Source: Frigidibacter mobilis
GTDB taxonomy: Bacteria > Pseudomonadota > Alphaproteobacteria > Rhodobacterales > Rhodobacteraceae
Assembly: GCF_001620265.1 (NCBI RefSeq)
Contig: NZ_CP012661.1
Span: 3,224,001-3,288,000 of the forward strand
Length of the DNA stretch: 64,000 bases
Direction: 5' to 3'
Part shown: positions 15,553 to 23,722 of the stretch, piece by piece
How positions within the stretch are numbered: position 1 is the stretch's first letter
Layout: every line of letters begins with the position of its first letter
Translations under genes and position numbers: made by a program
The notes under the pieces: model-generated
Databases searched by the model: none
Seen by the model: only the letters and a program-made list of their open reading frames with translations
What the model was told of the DNA's origin: nothing

Positions 15553-16625
15553 CTGAATCCACCGAATTCCTCAGCGGGGCCAGACCTGCCGCACCGCGCT
15601 TCGGCTTCCTCGGGCCGCTGGTGCTGGCGTTGCTGCCCGTGCTGGCCGCACTGGTGGCAGCCGGGCTTGTACTGGCGGTTCTGGGCTCTGACCCCATCGA
15701 ATACTACGGCTATGTGGTCGAGCGCGGGCTGCTGCGCTGGCGCGGGCTGCAGGCGACCGTGGTGAACATGGTGCCGCTGCTGATCCTTGGCGGCGCGCTG
15801 ATCGTCAGCTTCCGGTCCGGCCTGTGGAACCTGGGTATCGACGGGCAGTACCTGCTTGGCACGCTGACGGCCGGGGCCACCGCGCCGCTGCTGGCAGGCG
15901 CATTCTCGTCCATTGTCGCGCTGCCGCTGGCGATGCTGGCGGGCGCGGCCGCGGGCGCGCTCTGGGCGCTGCCCCCGGCACTGCTGCGCGCGCGGGCGGG
16001 GATCAACGAGGTGATCTCGGGCCTGATGATGTCACTGATCGCGGCTTCGCTGACCGCCGCCGCCATCAAGCTGTGGCTGAAGGACCCCGCCTCGCTGGAG
16101 CCGCAGACGCTGACCCTGCCGGTGGAAGACCGGCTGCCGCTGCTGGCGGGCACCGACATCAATATCGGGATCTTCATCGCGCTCGGCCTCGTCATTGCCG
16201 CGCATGTGCTGATGATGCGCAGCGCGACCGGCCTGCGCTTCCGCATCCTTGGCCTCAATCCGCTGGCGGCCACCCATGCCGGGCTTGGCGTGCCGAAGCT
16301 GACGCTGTCGGTGCTGTGCCTGTCAGGCGCGCTTGGCGGGCTTGCCGGCGCGGTAGAGCTGACGGGCGTACTGGGCAAGATGCAGGCCAGCTGGCATCCG
16401 GGCTATGGCTTTGCCGTGGTACCGCTGGTGTTTCTGGCACGGATGAACGGCTGGGCGGTGATCGTCTTCGTCTTCGCCTTCTCGGTCCTGCAGATCGGGT
16501 CTGCCTCTGCCGCCACACGCCTTGGCGTGCCGCAGGATTTCACGCTGGTCCTTGTGGGCTTCCTCCTGCTGTTCCTCGCGCTGTCCGAATATGCGGGCGA
16601 GCGTCTTCGTGCCCGAAAGGTCTGA
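15549..16625 (+). CDS. ABC transporter permease 1 (BPD_transp_2, nucleoside type)
   Basis: A 358-residue inner-membrane protein of the branched-chain/nucleoside permease family (YufP-like). It has about eight to nine hydrophobic helices, the conserved NLGIDGQYLLG segment near residue 97, and GINEVISGLMMSL near residue 155, both typical of the nucleoside-type permease pair. It overlaps the ATPase gene by four bases and is followed after three bases by the second permease gene. Together the pair forms the heterodimeric membrane channel for the ligand delivered by the Bmp-type protein. Length is normal and no disruption is visible. Confidence 0.92.
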   Translation: MTESTEFLSGARPAAPRFGFLGPLVLALLPVLAALVAAGLVLAVLGSDPIEYYGYVVERGLLRWRGLQATVVNMVPLLILGGALIVSFRSGLWNLGIDGQYLLGTLTAGATAPLLAGAFSSIVALPLAMLAGAAAGALWALPPALLRARAGINEVISGLMMSLIAASLTAAAIKLWLKDPASLEPQTLTLPVEDRLPLLAGTDINIGIFIALGLVIAAHVLMMRSATGLRFRILGLNPLAATHAGLGVPKLTLSVLCLSGALGGLAGAVELTGVLGKMQASWHPGYGFAVVPLVFLARMNGWAVIVFVFAFSVLQIGSASAATRLGVPQDFTLVLVGFLLLFLALSEYAGERLRARKV

Positions 16626-16628
16626 CCG

Positions 16629-17564
16629 ATGTCACCGATTTTCAACGAGCCCTTTCTTGCCGCGCTGCTAACCGGCGCGATCATCTCGGCCCTGCCGCTG
16701 ATCCTTGCCGGCCTTGGCGAGCAGATGTCAGAACGCGCGGGCGTGATGAACATCGGGCTGGAGGGTATGATGATGGCCGGCGCGCTTGCGGGCTTTGCCG
16801 CCACGCTGGCGGGCCTTGGCGTCTGGGGCGGGCTGCTGGCGGGGGCATTGGTCGGGGCGGCCGTGTCGGTCATCATGGTGCTGTTCTGCGTCCGGCAGGG
16901 GATGAACCAGATCATCGTCGGCATTGCGATCACGCTGGGGGCAACCGGCGTCACCTCGCTGATGCACAACGCCTGGTACTCGCGGACCTATCCACGGCTC
17001 GACGCGGCCGAGAAGATCGCGCTGCCGGGTCTGTCGCAGATCCCGGTGCTGGGGCCGGGCCTGTTCACCCACCATCCGGCAACCTGGGCGGGGCTGCTCG
17101 TCGCGCTGGCCTTCGCGCTGATCTATCGCCAGACCTTTCTGGGCCTGAACCTTGCTGCGGCGGGCGAAAAGCCCGATGCGCTGGACGCTGCCGGAATCGA
17201 CGTGACCCGCACCCGCAGCCTGGCCGTGCTGATCGCCGGCGCGATGGCCGGGCTTGGCGGCGCCTACATGGCGGTGATCGGATCGGGCATCTTCGTGCCG
17301 CACATGACCGGCGGCGCCGGATATATCGCCATCGTCCTTGCCATGCTGGCCCGCGACCGCCCGTTCTGGGTGGTCGGCGGGGCGCTGCTGTTCGGGCTGT
17401 GCCTGTCCGCCACCACCGCCCTGCAGGTGGGCGGCATCGAAGTTCCCACCGATTTCATCCAGATGCTGCCCTTCCTTGCGGTGATGGCCGTGCTTGTCCT
17501 GTTCGGACGCAACGCCCGGCTGCCCCGCGCGCTCGGGCAACCCTATCACCGCGGTCAACGCTAG
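16629..17564 (+). CDS. ABC transporter permease 2 (BPD_transp_2, nucleoside type)
   Basis: A 311-residue partner permease (YufQ-like) with the family hallmark RAGVMNIGLEGMMM near residues 37-50 and QGMNQIIVGIAITLGATG in the middle, plus eight or so hydrophobic helices. A small conserved AAGEKPDALDAAGIDV loop is the EAA-like coupling region. It sits between permease 1 and the second HpaB-type monooxygenase, whose strong ribosome binding site begins just after this stop. The close spacing indicates that transport and oxidation of the substrate are co-expressed. Confidence 0.92.
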   Translation: MSPIFNEPFLAALLTGAIISALPLILAGLGEQMSERAGVMNIGLEGMMMAGALAGFAATLAGLGVWGGLLAGALVGAAVSVIMVLFCVRQGMNQIIVGIAITLGATGVTSLMHNAWYSRTYPRLDAAEKIALPGLSQIPVLGPGLFTHHPATWAGLLVALAFALIYRQTFLGLNLAAAGEKPDALDAAGIDVTRTRSLAVLIAGAMAGLGGAYMAVIGSGIFVPHMTGGAGYIAIVLAMLARDRPFWVVGGALLFGLCLSATTALQVGGIEVPTDFIQMLPFLAVMAVLVLFGRNARLPRALGQPYHRGQR

Positions 17565-17574
17565 GAGGTTCCCC

Positions 17575-19047
17575 ATGAACGAGATGAGCACCACGATGCC
17601 GGAAAAGCAGCTGCGTACCGGCGCCGAATACAAGGCCTCGCTGAAGGACGGCCGCAAGGTCTGGCTGGATGGCGAACTTCTGGGCGACGTGTTCGAGGCA
17701 CCGCATCTTGCCGCCGGGATCGACACGCTGGCCGAGATGTTCGACGACCAGTTCACCGAGGAACATGCCGAGGCGACGACCTATTACGAGCCCAAGGTCG
17801 GCAAGATCGTCACCCGGTCCTGGCAGGCGCCGATGAGCCCCGAAGAGCTGGTCGCCCGCCGCAAGATGATCGAATACACCTCGAAGAAGACCGCCGGCAC
17901 CTATGGCCGCCCGCCGGATCTGGGGCCGTCGATCGCAATGGGCCTCTGGGCGTTCCTCCCGACATTCAAGAGCCGGAAATCCGCGTTCGATGACTGCCAG
18001 CCCGACTTTGCCGAGAATATCGAGCGGTATATGGAGCATGGGCGCCTGAACAACATCACCTGCGCCGAAAGCCTGACCGGGCCGCAGAATGACCGCTCGC
18101 AGCCCCTCGCGCAGGCGGCGTCCTTGCTGCGGGTTAAGAAGGCGACAAAGGATGGCGTCTATATCTCGGGCGCGAAATCCGTGGGGTCCATCGCCGCGCA
18201 GACCAACGAGCTGTTCTTCACCAACCTCGCCTATGAAGGCACCCCGCCCGAAAGCTGCATCTGGGGATCGGTCCCGATGGCGACCGAGGGGCTGATGCTG
18301 GTCAGCCGCGAATGCCTGTCGAACCCCGGCGCCGACCCGTTCGACCACCCGTTGAACCACAAGGGCGAAGAGGCGGACCAGCTGTGCATCTTCGACAACG
18401 TGTTCGTGCCGAAGGAACGGATCTTCAATCTGGGCGATCCCGAGCTGGTCACCATGTATGGCAAGACCTGCAACTGGGCGCATTGGCATATCCTAACCCG
18501 GCTGATGGTGAAGGCAGAGCTGTTCGTAGGCACCGCGCAACTGGTGCTCGACGTGCTGGGGACCGGCAAAATCGGGCCGGTGCAGCAGCTGGTGGCCGAC
18601 CTTATCCAATACGCCCAGACCCTGCGCGCCTTCGTGCTTGCCGCCGAGGCGCAGGCGAAGCCGACCGAGAATGGCGTGATGGCCCCCGATATCCCGCTGC
18701 TGACCGCGGGGCGGATGTATTCGATCCAGCACTACCCCACCGTCATCCACACCCTGCAAGAGCTGTGCGGACAGGGCCTGGTGATGCGTTTTGGCCGCAA
18801 GGCCTTCCTCAGCCCCGATATCGGGCACCACCTGCAGGAGCTGCTGCCGGGGCATGGTGTGTCGGGGATGGAGAAAGAGCGGGTGATGAACTTCATCTGG
18901 GATCTGACCACCTCCAGCCATGCCGGGCGGGTGGCGCTGTTCGAGAACGTCAACGCGGGCGCGGCGCCGATGCTGCGGACACGACTCTTCAACGAGTATG
19001 ACCGTTCCGAGCATGTGAAGCTCGCGCGCAAGCTGGCCGGGGTCTGA
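17575..19047 (+). CDS. HpaB-type FADH2-dependent monooxygenase (copy 2)
   Basis: A 490-residue HpaB-family oxygenase with a very good ribosome binding site (GGAGG eight bases before ATG 17575), so the longer upstream frame was rejected. It shares long blocks with copy 1: ITCAESLTGPQNDRS, SGAKSVGSIAAQTNE, a DPFDHPL-NHKGEEADQ block, IFDNVFVPKERIFNLG and LLPGHGVSGMEKERVMNFIWD. The two diverge at the N-terminus and in the GLWAFLPTFKSRKSAFD region, consistent with different substrates. It needs a reductase partner, and none lies in this operon, so the HpaC-type protein at 11434-11949 is the likely source of reduced flavin. Placement directly after a Bmp-type transporter suggests its substrate is the transported heterocycle. 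Confidence 0.9.
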   Translation: MNEMSTTMPEKQLRTGAEYKASLKDGRKVWLDGELLGDVFEAPHLAAGIDTLAEMFDDQFTEEHAEATTYYEPKVGKIVTRSWQAPMSPEELVARRKMIEYTSKKTAGTYGRPPDLGPSIAMGLWAFLPTFKSRKSAFDDCQPDFAENIERYMEHGRLNNITCAESLTGPQNDRSQPLAQAASLLRVKKATKDGVYISGAKSVGSIAAQTNELFFTNLAYEGTPPESCIWGSVPMATEGLMLVSRECLSNPGADPFDHPLNHKGEEADQLCIFDNVFVPKERIFNLGDPELVTMYGKTCNWAHWHILTRLMVKAELFVGTAQLVLDVLGTGKIGPVQQLVADLIQYAQTLRAFVLAAEAQAKPTENGVMAPDIPLLTAGRMYSIQHYPTVIHTLQELCGQGLVMRFGRKAFLSPDIGHHLQELLPGHGVSGMEKERVMNFIWDLTTSSHAGRVALFENVNAGAAPMLRTRLFNEYDRSEHVKLARKLAGV

Positions 19048-19049
19048 AC

Positions 19050-19448
19050 GTGCGGCACCGGGATCTGATCGACGCCTTCTATCGCGCCTATAATGCCGGG
19101 CAGGCAGAGGCGGCGGTGGCGCTGTATGCCGGGGATGGCTGTCACGTCGAGGCCGCTTCGGGGCAGGCGCGGCAGGGGCACGAGGCGCTGCTGAAGGGGC
19201 TTCGCGGCTTTCTGGGGATGCTGGACGGGCTGCGCTTTGAAATCGCCCGGCCGGTGCGGGCGGGGGCGAAGGTGGTGGTGCCCTATGTGATGCACGGAGT
19301 GATGACCCGCGACCTCGGCGCGATGCAGGCGCGCGGACAAATCATCGCGCTGCACGGCGTCCATCTGTTCGAGATCGCGGACGGCCGGATCGTGCAGACG
19401 ACAGATTTCTGGGACATCGACGAGTTCAAGGCGCAGGTCGCCGCATGA
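19050..19448 (+). CDS. SnoaL-like / NTF2-fold protein
   Basis: A 132-residue protein starting at GTG two bases after the monooxygenase stop. The pattern fits the SnoaL-like polyketide cyclase/NTF2 fold: an N-terminal helix DLIDAFYRAYNAGQ, an ALYAGDGCHVEAASG turn, GHEALLKGLRGF, and C-terminal strands with HLFEIADGRIVQTTDFWDIDEF. Such proteins act as small cyclases, isomerases or hydrolases, or merely bind small molecules. It is co-translated with the oxygenase, so it probably processes the oxygenation product. The catalytic activity cannot be assigned from sequence alone. Confidence 0.8.
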   Translation: MRHRDLIDAFYRAYNAGQAEAAVALYAGDGCHVEAASGQARQGHEALLKGLRGFLGMLDGLRFEIARPVRAGAKVVVPYVMHGVMTRDLGAMQARGQIIALHGVHLFEIADGRIVQTTDFWDIDEFKAQVAA

Positions 19449-19843
19449 TCCGCGCCGCCCTTGTCACGATGCTGATGACCGGTGCTGCGGGGGCAACGCC
19501 TGTCCCTGCCCCGGTGAGCATCGACGGCCCGCCCGGCACGACCTGCGAGGTGACGCTGGCGCATTGGTATGTGCTACGCTTTCCCCCCTCGTCGGATGGC
19601 ACGCTGTCTGTGCCGCTCCGGTTTGACCCGGGCGGCGAGACCGTCTCGATCCTGAGCAGGCAAGGCATCGAGATGGCGGTCGAGGGGCTGCTCTGCGGGC
19701 CAGAGGCAGACCTGCACAGCAGCGGCCAGCGGCTCGACTTCCGGCGCCTTGCGCGGCTTGCGCGGGGTGGCAGCCCCGTCACCTGCCACATCGACGGCAG
19801 CGACACGGACTGCGGCACAGGAACCGCAGCCGCGGGCCCTTGA
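19445..19843 (+). CDS. Small secreted protein of unknown function
   Basis: A 132-residue frame whose ATG overlaps the preceding stop (ATGA). It starts with a short signal peptide (MIRAALVTMLMTGAAGATP). The rest has four cysteines, one near residue 35, one near 84 and two near 114-123, suggesting one or two disulfides in the periplasm. I do not recognise the family. Translational coupling and a plausible export signal argue that it is real, but no homology-based support is available. It could be an accessory periplasmic protein for the Bmp-type uptake system. Confidence 0.55.
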   Translation: MIRAALVTMLMTGAAGATPVPAPVSIDGPPGTTCEVTLAHWYVLRFPPSSDGTLSVPLRFDPGGETVSILSRQGIEMAVEGLLCGPEADLHSSGQRLDFRRLARLARGGSPVTCHIDGSDTDCGTGTAAAGP

Positions 19844-19925
19844 GGCGATGTAGTATTCGGCTAACACCCGCGCTGGCCATGCGCGCCCTACCCTTGCGAT
19901 CACCATCAGCAAGGGAGGATGCAGC

Positions 19926-20483
19926 ATGGCGAAGATCCTGATGATTACCGGCGACTTCACCGAAGACTATGAAACGATGGTCCCGTTCCAGACGCTTCTG
20001 GCCTGCGGCCATGAGGTGGACGCCGTCTGCCCGGGCAAGGCCGCCGGGGACACGGTGAAGACCGCGATCCATGATTTCGAGGGCGACCAGACCTATTCCG
20101 AGAAACCCGGCCACAATTTCGCACTGACCGCCGACTTTGCCGCCGTGGAGGTCGCCAGTTATGATGCGCTGGTGGTGCCGGGTGGCCGCGCACCGGAATA
20201 CCTGCGGATGAACCCACAGGTTCTGGCGATGGTCCGACACTTCTTCGACGCCGGCAAGCCGGTCGCCGCGATCTGCCACGGCGCGCAGCTGCTGGCGGCA
20301 GCCGGGGTGCTGACCGGGCGCACCTGCTCGGCCTACCCCGCCTGCGCCTATGAGGTGACGGCCTCGGGCGGCACCTTTGCCGATATTGCGGTGACAGAGG
20401 CCGTGACCGATGGCAATCTGGTGACGGCGCCCGCCTGGCCGGCACATCCGGCGTGGATGAAGCAGTTCATGGCGCTTCTCTGA
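19926..20483 (+). CDS. DJ-1/PfpI family protein (copy 1)
   Basis: A 185-residue protein of the DJ-1/PfpI superfamily. The acidic residue of the first strand loop is in [10 protein letters not shown], the GGRAPEYL motif is present, and the nucleophile-elbow cysteine is in [11 protein letters not shown] has AGGATG-type spacing with GGGAGGA upstream. Family members act as chaperones, deglycases, isonitrile hydratases or amidases. An HDFEGDQTY stretch is nearly repeated in the DJ-1 protein at 26879-27466, so the two are close paralogues attached to different transport operons. It follows the second monooxygenase operon after an 82-base gap and may still be co-transcribed. Confidence 0.88.
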   Translation: MAKILMITGDFTEDYETMVPFQTLLACGHEVDAVCPGKAAGDTVKTAIHDFEGDQTYSEKPGHNFALTADFAAVEVASYDALVVPGGRAPEYLRMNPQVLAMVRHFFDAGKPVAAICHGAQLLAAAGVLTGRTCSAYPACAYEVTASGGTFADIAVTEAVTDGNLVTAPAWPAHPAWMKQFMALL

Positions 20484-20508
20484 CATCCAAGGGACGGGAG
20501 GCCCTGCG

Positions 20509-20862
20509 ATGTGTGAACTCTTCATCAAGGCCGATGCCAGCCAATGGCAAAGCCGCACCCACTCCTTGCGCATCGACGGGGTCGCCACCTCGATAAGGAT
20601 CGAGACCCATTTCTGGGACACGCTGACCGAAATCGGCGCGCGCGACGGCATGACCGTCGCGCAGCTGATTACAAGGCTCTGGCATGAGGCGATGGATGCC
20701 GATCACGACCTGGGCAACTTCACCTCGTTCCTGCGGGTCTGCTGCGCGCGCTATCACGCGCTGATCGCCGCGGGCGAGATTTCCGCCGACCTGCACGTTC
20801 CGATCGCGGGGCACCCGGCGCGGGCGATCCTTGCCCGCGAGGCGGCCCGGCGCATGAACTAG
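20509..20862 (+). CDS. Ribbon-helix-helix domain protein
   Basis: A 117-residue protein whose middle part, SLRIDGVATSIRIETHFWDTL followed by EIGARDGMTVAQLITRL, matches the RHH_4 ribbon-helix-helix domain common in alphaproteobacteria. The C-terminus (TSFLRVCCARYHALIA) is the usual helical tail of these proteins. It begins 25 bases after the DJ-1 gene with GGGAGG upstream of ATG. Such domains bind DNA as dimers, though many members have no known target. It may be a minor regulator of this operon. It is convergent with the FCD regulator at 20876. Confidence 0.78.
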   Translation: MCELFIKADASQWQSRTHSLRIDGVATSIRIETHFWDTLTEIGARDGMTVAQLITRLWHEAMDADHDLGNFTSFLRVCCARYHALIAAGEISADLHVPIAGHPARAILAREAARRMN

Positions 20863-20875
20863 CCGAAGGGCGCCC

Positions 20876-21607
20876 TCAGCTGTCGCCCACGAACATCCTG
20901 TCCCGCGCGGCGAGGATGTGACGGCGCATCGCCTGCGCGGCCGCGTCGGGATCCTGCCGGACAATCGCGTCGATCACAGCGCGGTGCTCGCTTTGCACCA
21001 GCGCCTGCCGCCCCGGCGTGGCCAGCAACGTCAAGGAGCGCGACAGCTTCATGCCGAACCCGATCTGCTGGGCGAGGGAGTCCAGCACCGTCTGGAAGAA
21101 CGGGTTCTTGGTCGCCCGCGCAATCGCCAGATGCAGCATCTGGTCGGCATCGACCCCAAGTGCCTGTTCCTGATAGGTCTGGTCCATCCGCCGGAACGCG
21201 GCCTCCAGCGCCGCCAGGTCGGCCTCGTCGCGCCGCTTTGCAGCCCAGGCCGCCGCCGCGCCTTCCACGTCGATGCGGAATTCATAGCAGCGCTGGATAT
21301 CGGTGATCGACCCCAGCGGCACGAAGCTCATCACCTGCCGGTCGGGGCGGCGGGCGACGTAATTGCCCGACCCGCGACGCGAGGCGATGATGCCGTCATC
21401 GCGCAGCCGCGCCAGCGCAGTGCGCAGCACCGGCCGCGACACGCCGCACCCCTGTGCCAGCACCTGCTCGGCCGGCAGGCGGCTGTGCAGCGGGTAGTGT
21501 TCTTCGACGATCCGGGTCAGCAGCTGGTCATAGACCTGATCGGCCAGGGACGGGCGCGGCGGGCCGGGCTGGCGCTGGGGGTCAGGCTGGCGCTGTGGAT
21601 CGGACAC
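20876..21607 (-). CDS. GntR/FCD family transcriptional regulator
   Basis: A 243-residue regulator starting at GTG 21607 with AAGGAGAG upstream. Its N-terminus has a short duplicated DPQRQP tract before the winged helix (SLADQVYDQLLTRIVEEH, LPAEQVLAQGCGVSRPVLRTAL). The FCD domain shows DADQMLHLAIARAT, SEHRAVIDAI and AMRRHIL. It lies 17 bases downstream of the Gfo/Idh/MocA oxidoreductase gene and is co-transcribed with it. The two are divergent from the DapA-family/TctCBA operon, so this regulator likely controls both directions. The CCAATATTGG palindrome at 22684 is the nearest operator candidate. Confidence 0.9.
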   Translation of the reverse strand: MSDPQRQPDPQRQPGPPRPSLADQVYDQLLTRIVEEHYPLHSRLPAEQVLAQGCGVSRPVLRTALARLRDDGIIASRRGSGNYVARRPDRQVMSFVPLGSITDIQRCYEFRIDVEGAAAAWAAKRRDEADLAALEAAFRRMDQTYQEQALGVDADQMLHLAIARATKNPFFQTVLDSLAQQIGFGMKLSRSLTLLATPGRQALVQSEHRAVIDAIVRQDPDAAAQAMRRHILAARDRMFVGDS

Positions 21608-21624
21608 GCAGACTCTCCTTCACC

Positions 21625-22620
21625 TCAAATCGGAACGCCGGCCATCCGGTAAATGGATTCCATAAGCCGCAGCGTCTGCAGATTGTCCAGCCTGTCGGTC
21701 TGGAACGGGCGCCCCGTGCGCAGACCTTCCACGAAATCGGTGACGGCGCCGGTGAAGCAGGCCTGATAATTCGCCGTCAGGTCGTGCAAGGACACCGCAT
21801 CCGGCTGCGACAGCAGGGTGATGCGGTCGCGGTCGTAGATCAGCGTATCCGCCTCTCCCAGCAGTTCCAGCCGGTCTGTCGGCAGCGGCGGATGGCCGGG
21901 GGCCGAGATATTGGCGTCGATCTGGATCAGCGCGCCCTCCGCGCTCTCCAGCTGCACCAGCGCCACATCCTCGCCCTGAAGGCCCGGGTTCATCCGGTCC
22001 AGCCGCGCCGCGGTGACGGTCATCTCGCCCAGGATCGCGCGCAGCGCGTCAAGATGGTGGATCAGCACCTCGAACACCAGCAGCCGCTTGAAATTGGCCA
22101 GATAGGGCTGGCGGCCGAGCAGGAACGGCACCTTGCCGGGATAGTCCAGCAGGCTGGAGGCCCGCACCGTCAGCCGCGCATGGCGCAGGCGGCCGACCTC
22201 TCCCGCATGGATGCGGCGGGCCAGTTCGGCGTAATGCGGGCGGAAGCGGTAGTTCTCATGCACCATGAAGCGCACCCGCTCGCCGACATCGGCGATCAGC
22301 GCCTCGGCCTCGGCCACCGTCGGGGTCATCGGCTTCTGGCACATCACATGCACGCCCAGATCGGCCGCCTGCCGCACCAGCGGGGCATGGCTGCCGACGG
22401 GGGTGATGATGTCCACCGCATCCGGGCGCACCGCCGCCAGCATCTCGGCCATGTCGGTGAACACGGCGGGGATGCCAAAGCGGTCGGCCTGCGCCTGCGC
22501 GCGGGCGCGGTCGGTGTCGCAGATCGCGGCGAGGGTTACGGCCCGCTGCGCCTGCCAGCCCTTGAGGTGAAACTCGCTGATCGCGCCGGCGCCGGCAACC
22601 GCGATGGTCAGATGCTGCAT
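21625..22620 (-). CDS. Gfo/Idh/MocA family NAD(P)-dependent oxidoreductase
   Basis: A 331-residue oxidoreductase. The N-terminal Rossmann fold has the GAGAIS nucleotide loop near residue 10, and a CQKPMTPT segment corresponds to the conserved EKP motif with Q in place of E. The C-terminal alpha/beta domain carries the substrate-side histidines in VLIHHLDALR. The family oxidises or reduces sugars, inositols and similar polyols. It is the first gene of a two-gene unit with the FCD regulator and is divergent from a DapA-family lyase, a pairing seen in sugar-acid pathways. Substrate unknown. Confidence 0.88.
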   Translation of the reverse strand: MQHLTIAVAGAGAISEFHLKGWQAQRAVTLAAICDTDRARAQAQADRFGIPAVFTDMAEMLAAVRPDAVDIITPVGSHAPLVRQAADLGVHVMCQKPMTPTVAEAEALIADVGERVRFMVHENYRFRPHYAELARRIHAGEVGRLRHARLTVRASSLLDYPGKVPFLLGRQPYLANFKRLLVFEVLIHHLDALRAILGEMTVTAARLDRMNPGLQGEDVALVQLESAEGALIQIDANISAPGHPPLPTDRLELLGEADTLIYDRDRITLLSQPDAVSLHDLTANYQACFTGAVTDFVEGLRTGRPFQTDRLDNLQTLRLMESIYRMAGVPI

Positions 22621-22657
22621 GGTATCCTCCTGAGTCTGGTCGCCAGCTTGCTAGCTT

Positions 22658-22687
22658 CTTATAACTTATTTTACAACTATTGACCAA
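22658..22687 (-). promoter_or_regulatory. Candidate promoter for the Gfo/Idh/MocA-regulator unit
   Basis: On the minus strand a good -10 (TATAAG, 22663-22658) is preceded at 18 bases by a weak -35 (TTGGTC, 22687-22682). The -35 overlaps the CCAATATTGG palindrome, which would suit repression. Confidence 0.35.
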
Positions 22688-22693
22688 TATTGG
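22684..22693. promoter_or_regulatory. Palindrome CCAATATTGG in divergent control region
   Basis: A perfect 10-base palindrome in the 117-base gap between the divergent oxidoreductase and DapA-family genes, 44 bases before the latter's start. It is the only strong symmetry in that gap and a plausible site for the FCD regulator at 20876. Confidence 0.4.
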
Positions 22694-22737
22694 AATCACG
22701 GTTACTGCTTTTGGCCAAGCGACAAGGGACAGGTGCC

Positions 22738-23673
22738 ATGCGACACAGCGTTACCCCATCAGATCTGGCCGCCTCGGTGATGGCGGTTCCCCCTCTGGCC
22801 CGAACGGCGGAGGGCGCGTTCTCGGACGCGGCCAATGCCGCCGTGCTGGCGCATCTGCGGGAAGGCGGCGTGACCACCGTGCTCTATGGTGGCAATGCGT
22901 TGGCGCAGCACTGGCCCGTCGCCATCTATGCCGACTGGCTGGACCGGCTGGCGGCGATGGCCTCGGACGATACCTGGCTGCTGCCCTCGGTCGGGCCCGA
23001 TGCCGGCAAGATGATGGATCAGGCCGCGGTGCTGAAGACCCGCCGCTTCCCGGTGGCGCTGCTGGTGCCGATGGGCGCGCCGCTGACGCATGACGGGATG
23101 GGCACGGCGCTGCGGCGTTTCCATGCAGCGTGCGGCGTGCAGCTGCTGGTCTACATCAAGACCGACGGCTACATCCCCGCGGCGCTGCTGGGCGACCTGT
23201 TGGCCGAGGGTGTGGTCTTCGGCGTGAAATACGCGGTGCCGCGCCAGCCGGGCGAGGCCGATCCCTATCTGGCCGCCATCCTTGCCGCCATCGGCGCCGA
23301 CCGCGTCATCTCGGGCTTTGGCGAGCCGCCGGCGATCCCGCACATGCTGGAGGATGGCCTTGCCGGCTTTACCGCGGGCTGCGTGTGCATCGCACCGGCG
23401 CTGTCGACGGCGCTGCTGGCGGCGCTCAAGCGCGGCGACCGGGCCGAGGCGATGCGGCTGCTGCGCCCGATGCAGGCGCTGGAGGCGCTGCGCGGCGCGC
23501 AGGGCGAGATCCGGGTGCTGCATGACGCGATCAGCCATTCCGGCCTCGCCGACATGGGCCCGCTGCTGCCGCCGATGAGCGCGGTGGGTGCCGCGCATCA
23601 GGATGCGATTGCCCGCGCCGCCCGCGATCTGCTGGCCGCCGAACAGGATTACCGGGCCGCGCAGGCGGCCTGA
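22738..23673 (+). CDS. Dihydrodipicolinate synthase (DapA) family lyase/aldolase
   Basis: A 311-residue TIM-barrel protein of the DapA/N-acetylneuraminate lyase family. The GGNALAQHW segment sits where family members bind the alpha-keto acid. The Schiff-base lysine is most likely in VVFGVKYAVPR, and the tyrosine strand reads LLVYIKTDGYI. I chose the ATG at 22738, with AAGGGACAGG upstream. Non-DapA members cleave or dehydrate 2-keto-3-deoxy sugar acids or similar compounds. The binding pocket differs from the classical GxxGE motif, so this is unlikely to be lysine biosynthesis. It precedes a TctCBA transporter and is divergent from a sugar-type oxidoreductase, suggesting an unknown organic-acid pathway. 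Confidence 0.85.
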   Translation: MRHSVTPSDLAASVMAVPPLARTAEGAFSDAANAAVLAHLREGGVTTVLYGGNALAQHWPVAIYADWLDRLAAMASDDTWLLPSVGPDAGKMMDQAAVLKTRRFPVALLVPMGAPLTHDGMGTALRRFHAACGVQLLVYIKTDGYIPAALLGDLLAEGVVFGVKYAVPRQPGEADPYLAAILAAIGADRVISGFGEPPAIPHMLEDGLAGFTAGCVCIAPALSTALLAALKRGDRAEAMRLLRPMQALEALRGAQGEIRVLHDAISHSGLADMGPLLPPMSAVGAAHQDAIARAARDLLAAEQDYRAAQAA

Positions 23674-23722
23674 TCTATTTCGTACCGCCCGGCCACCGGG
23701 CGTCATCTTCTGGGAGGAACCG

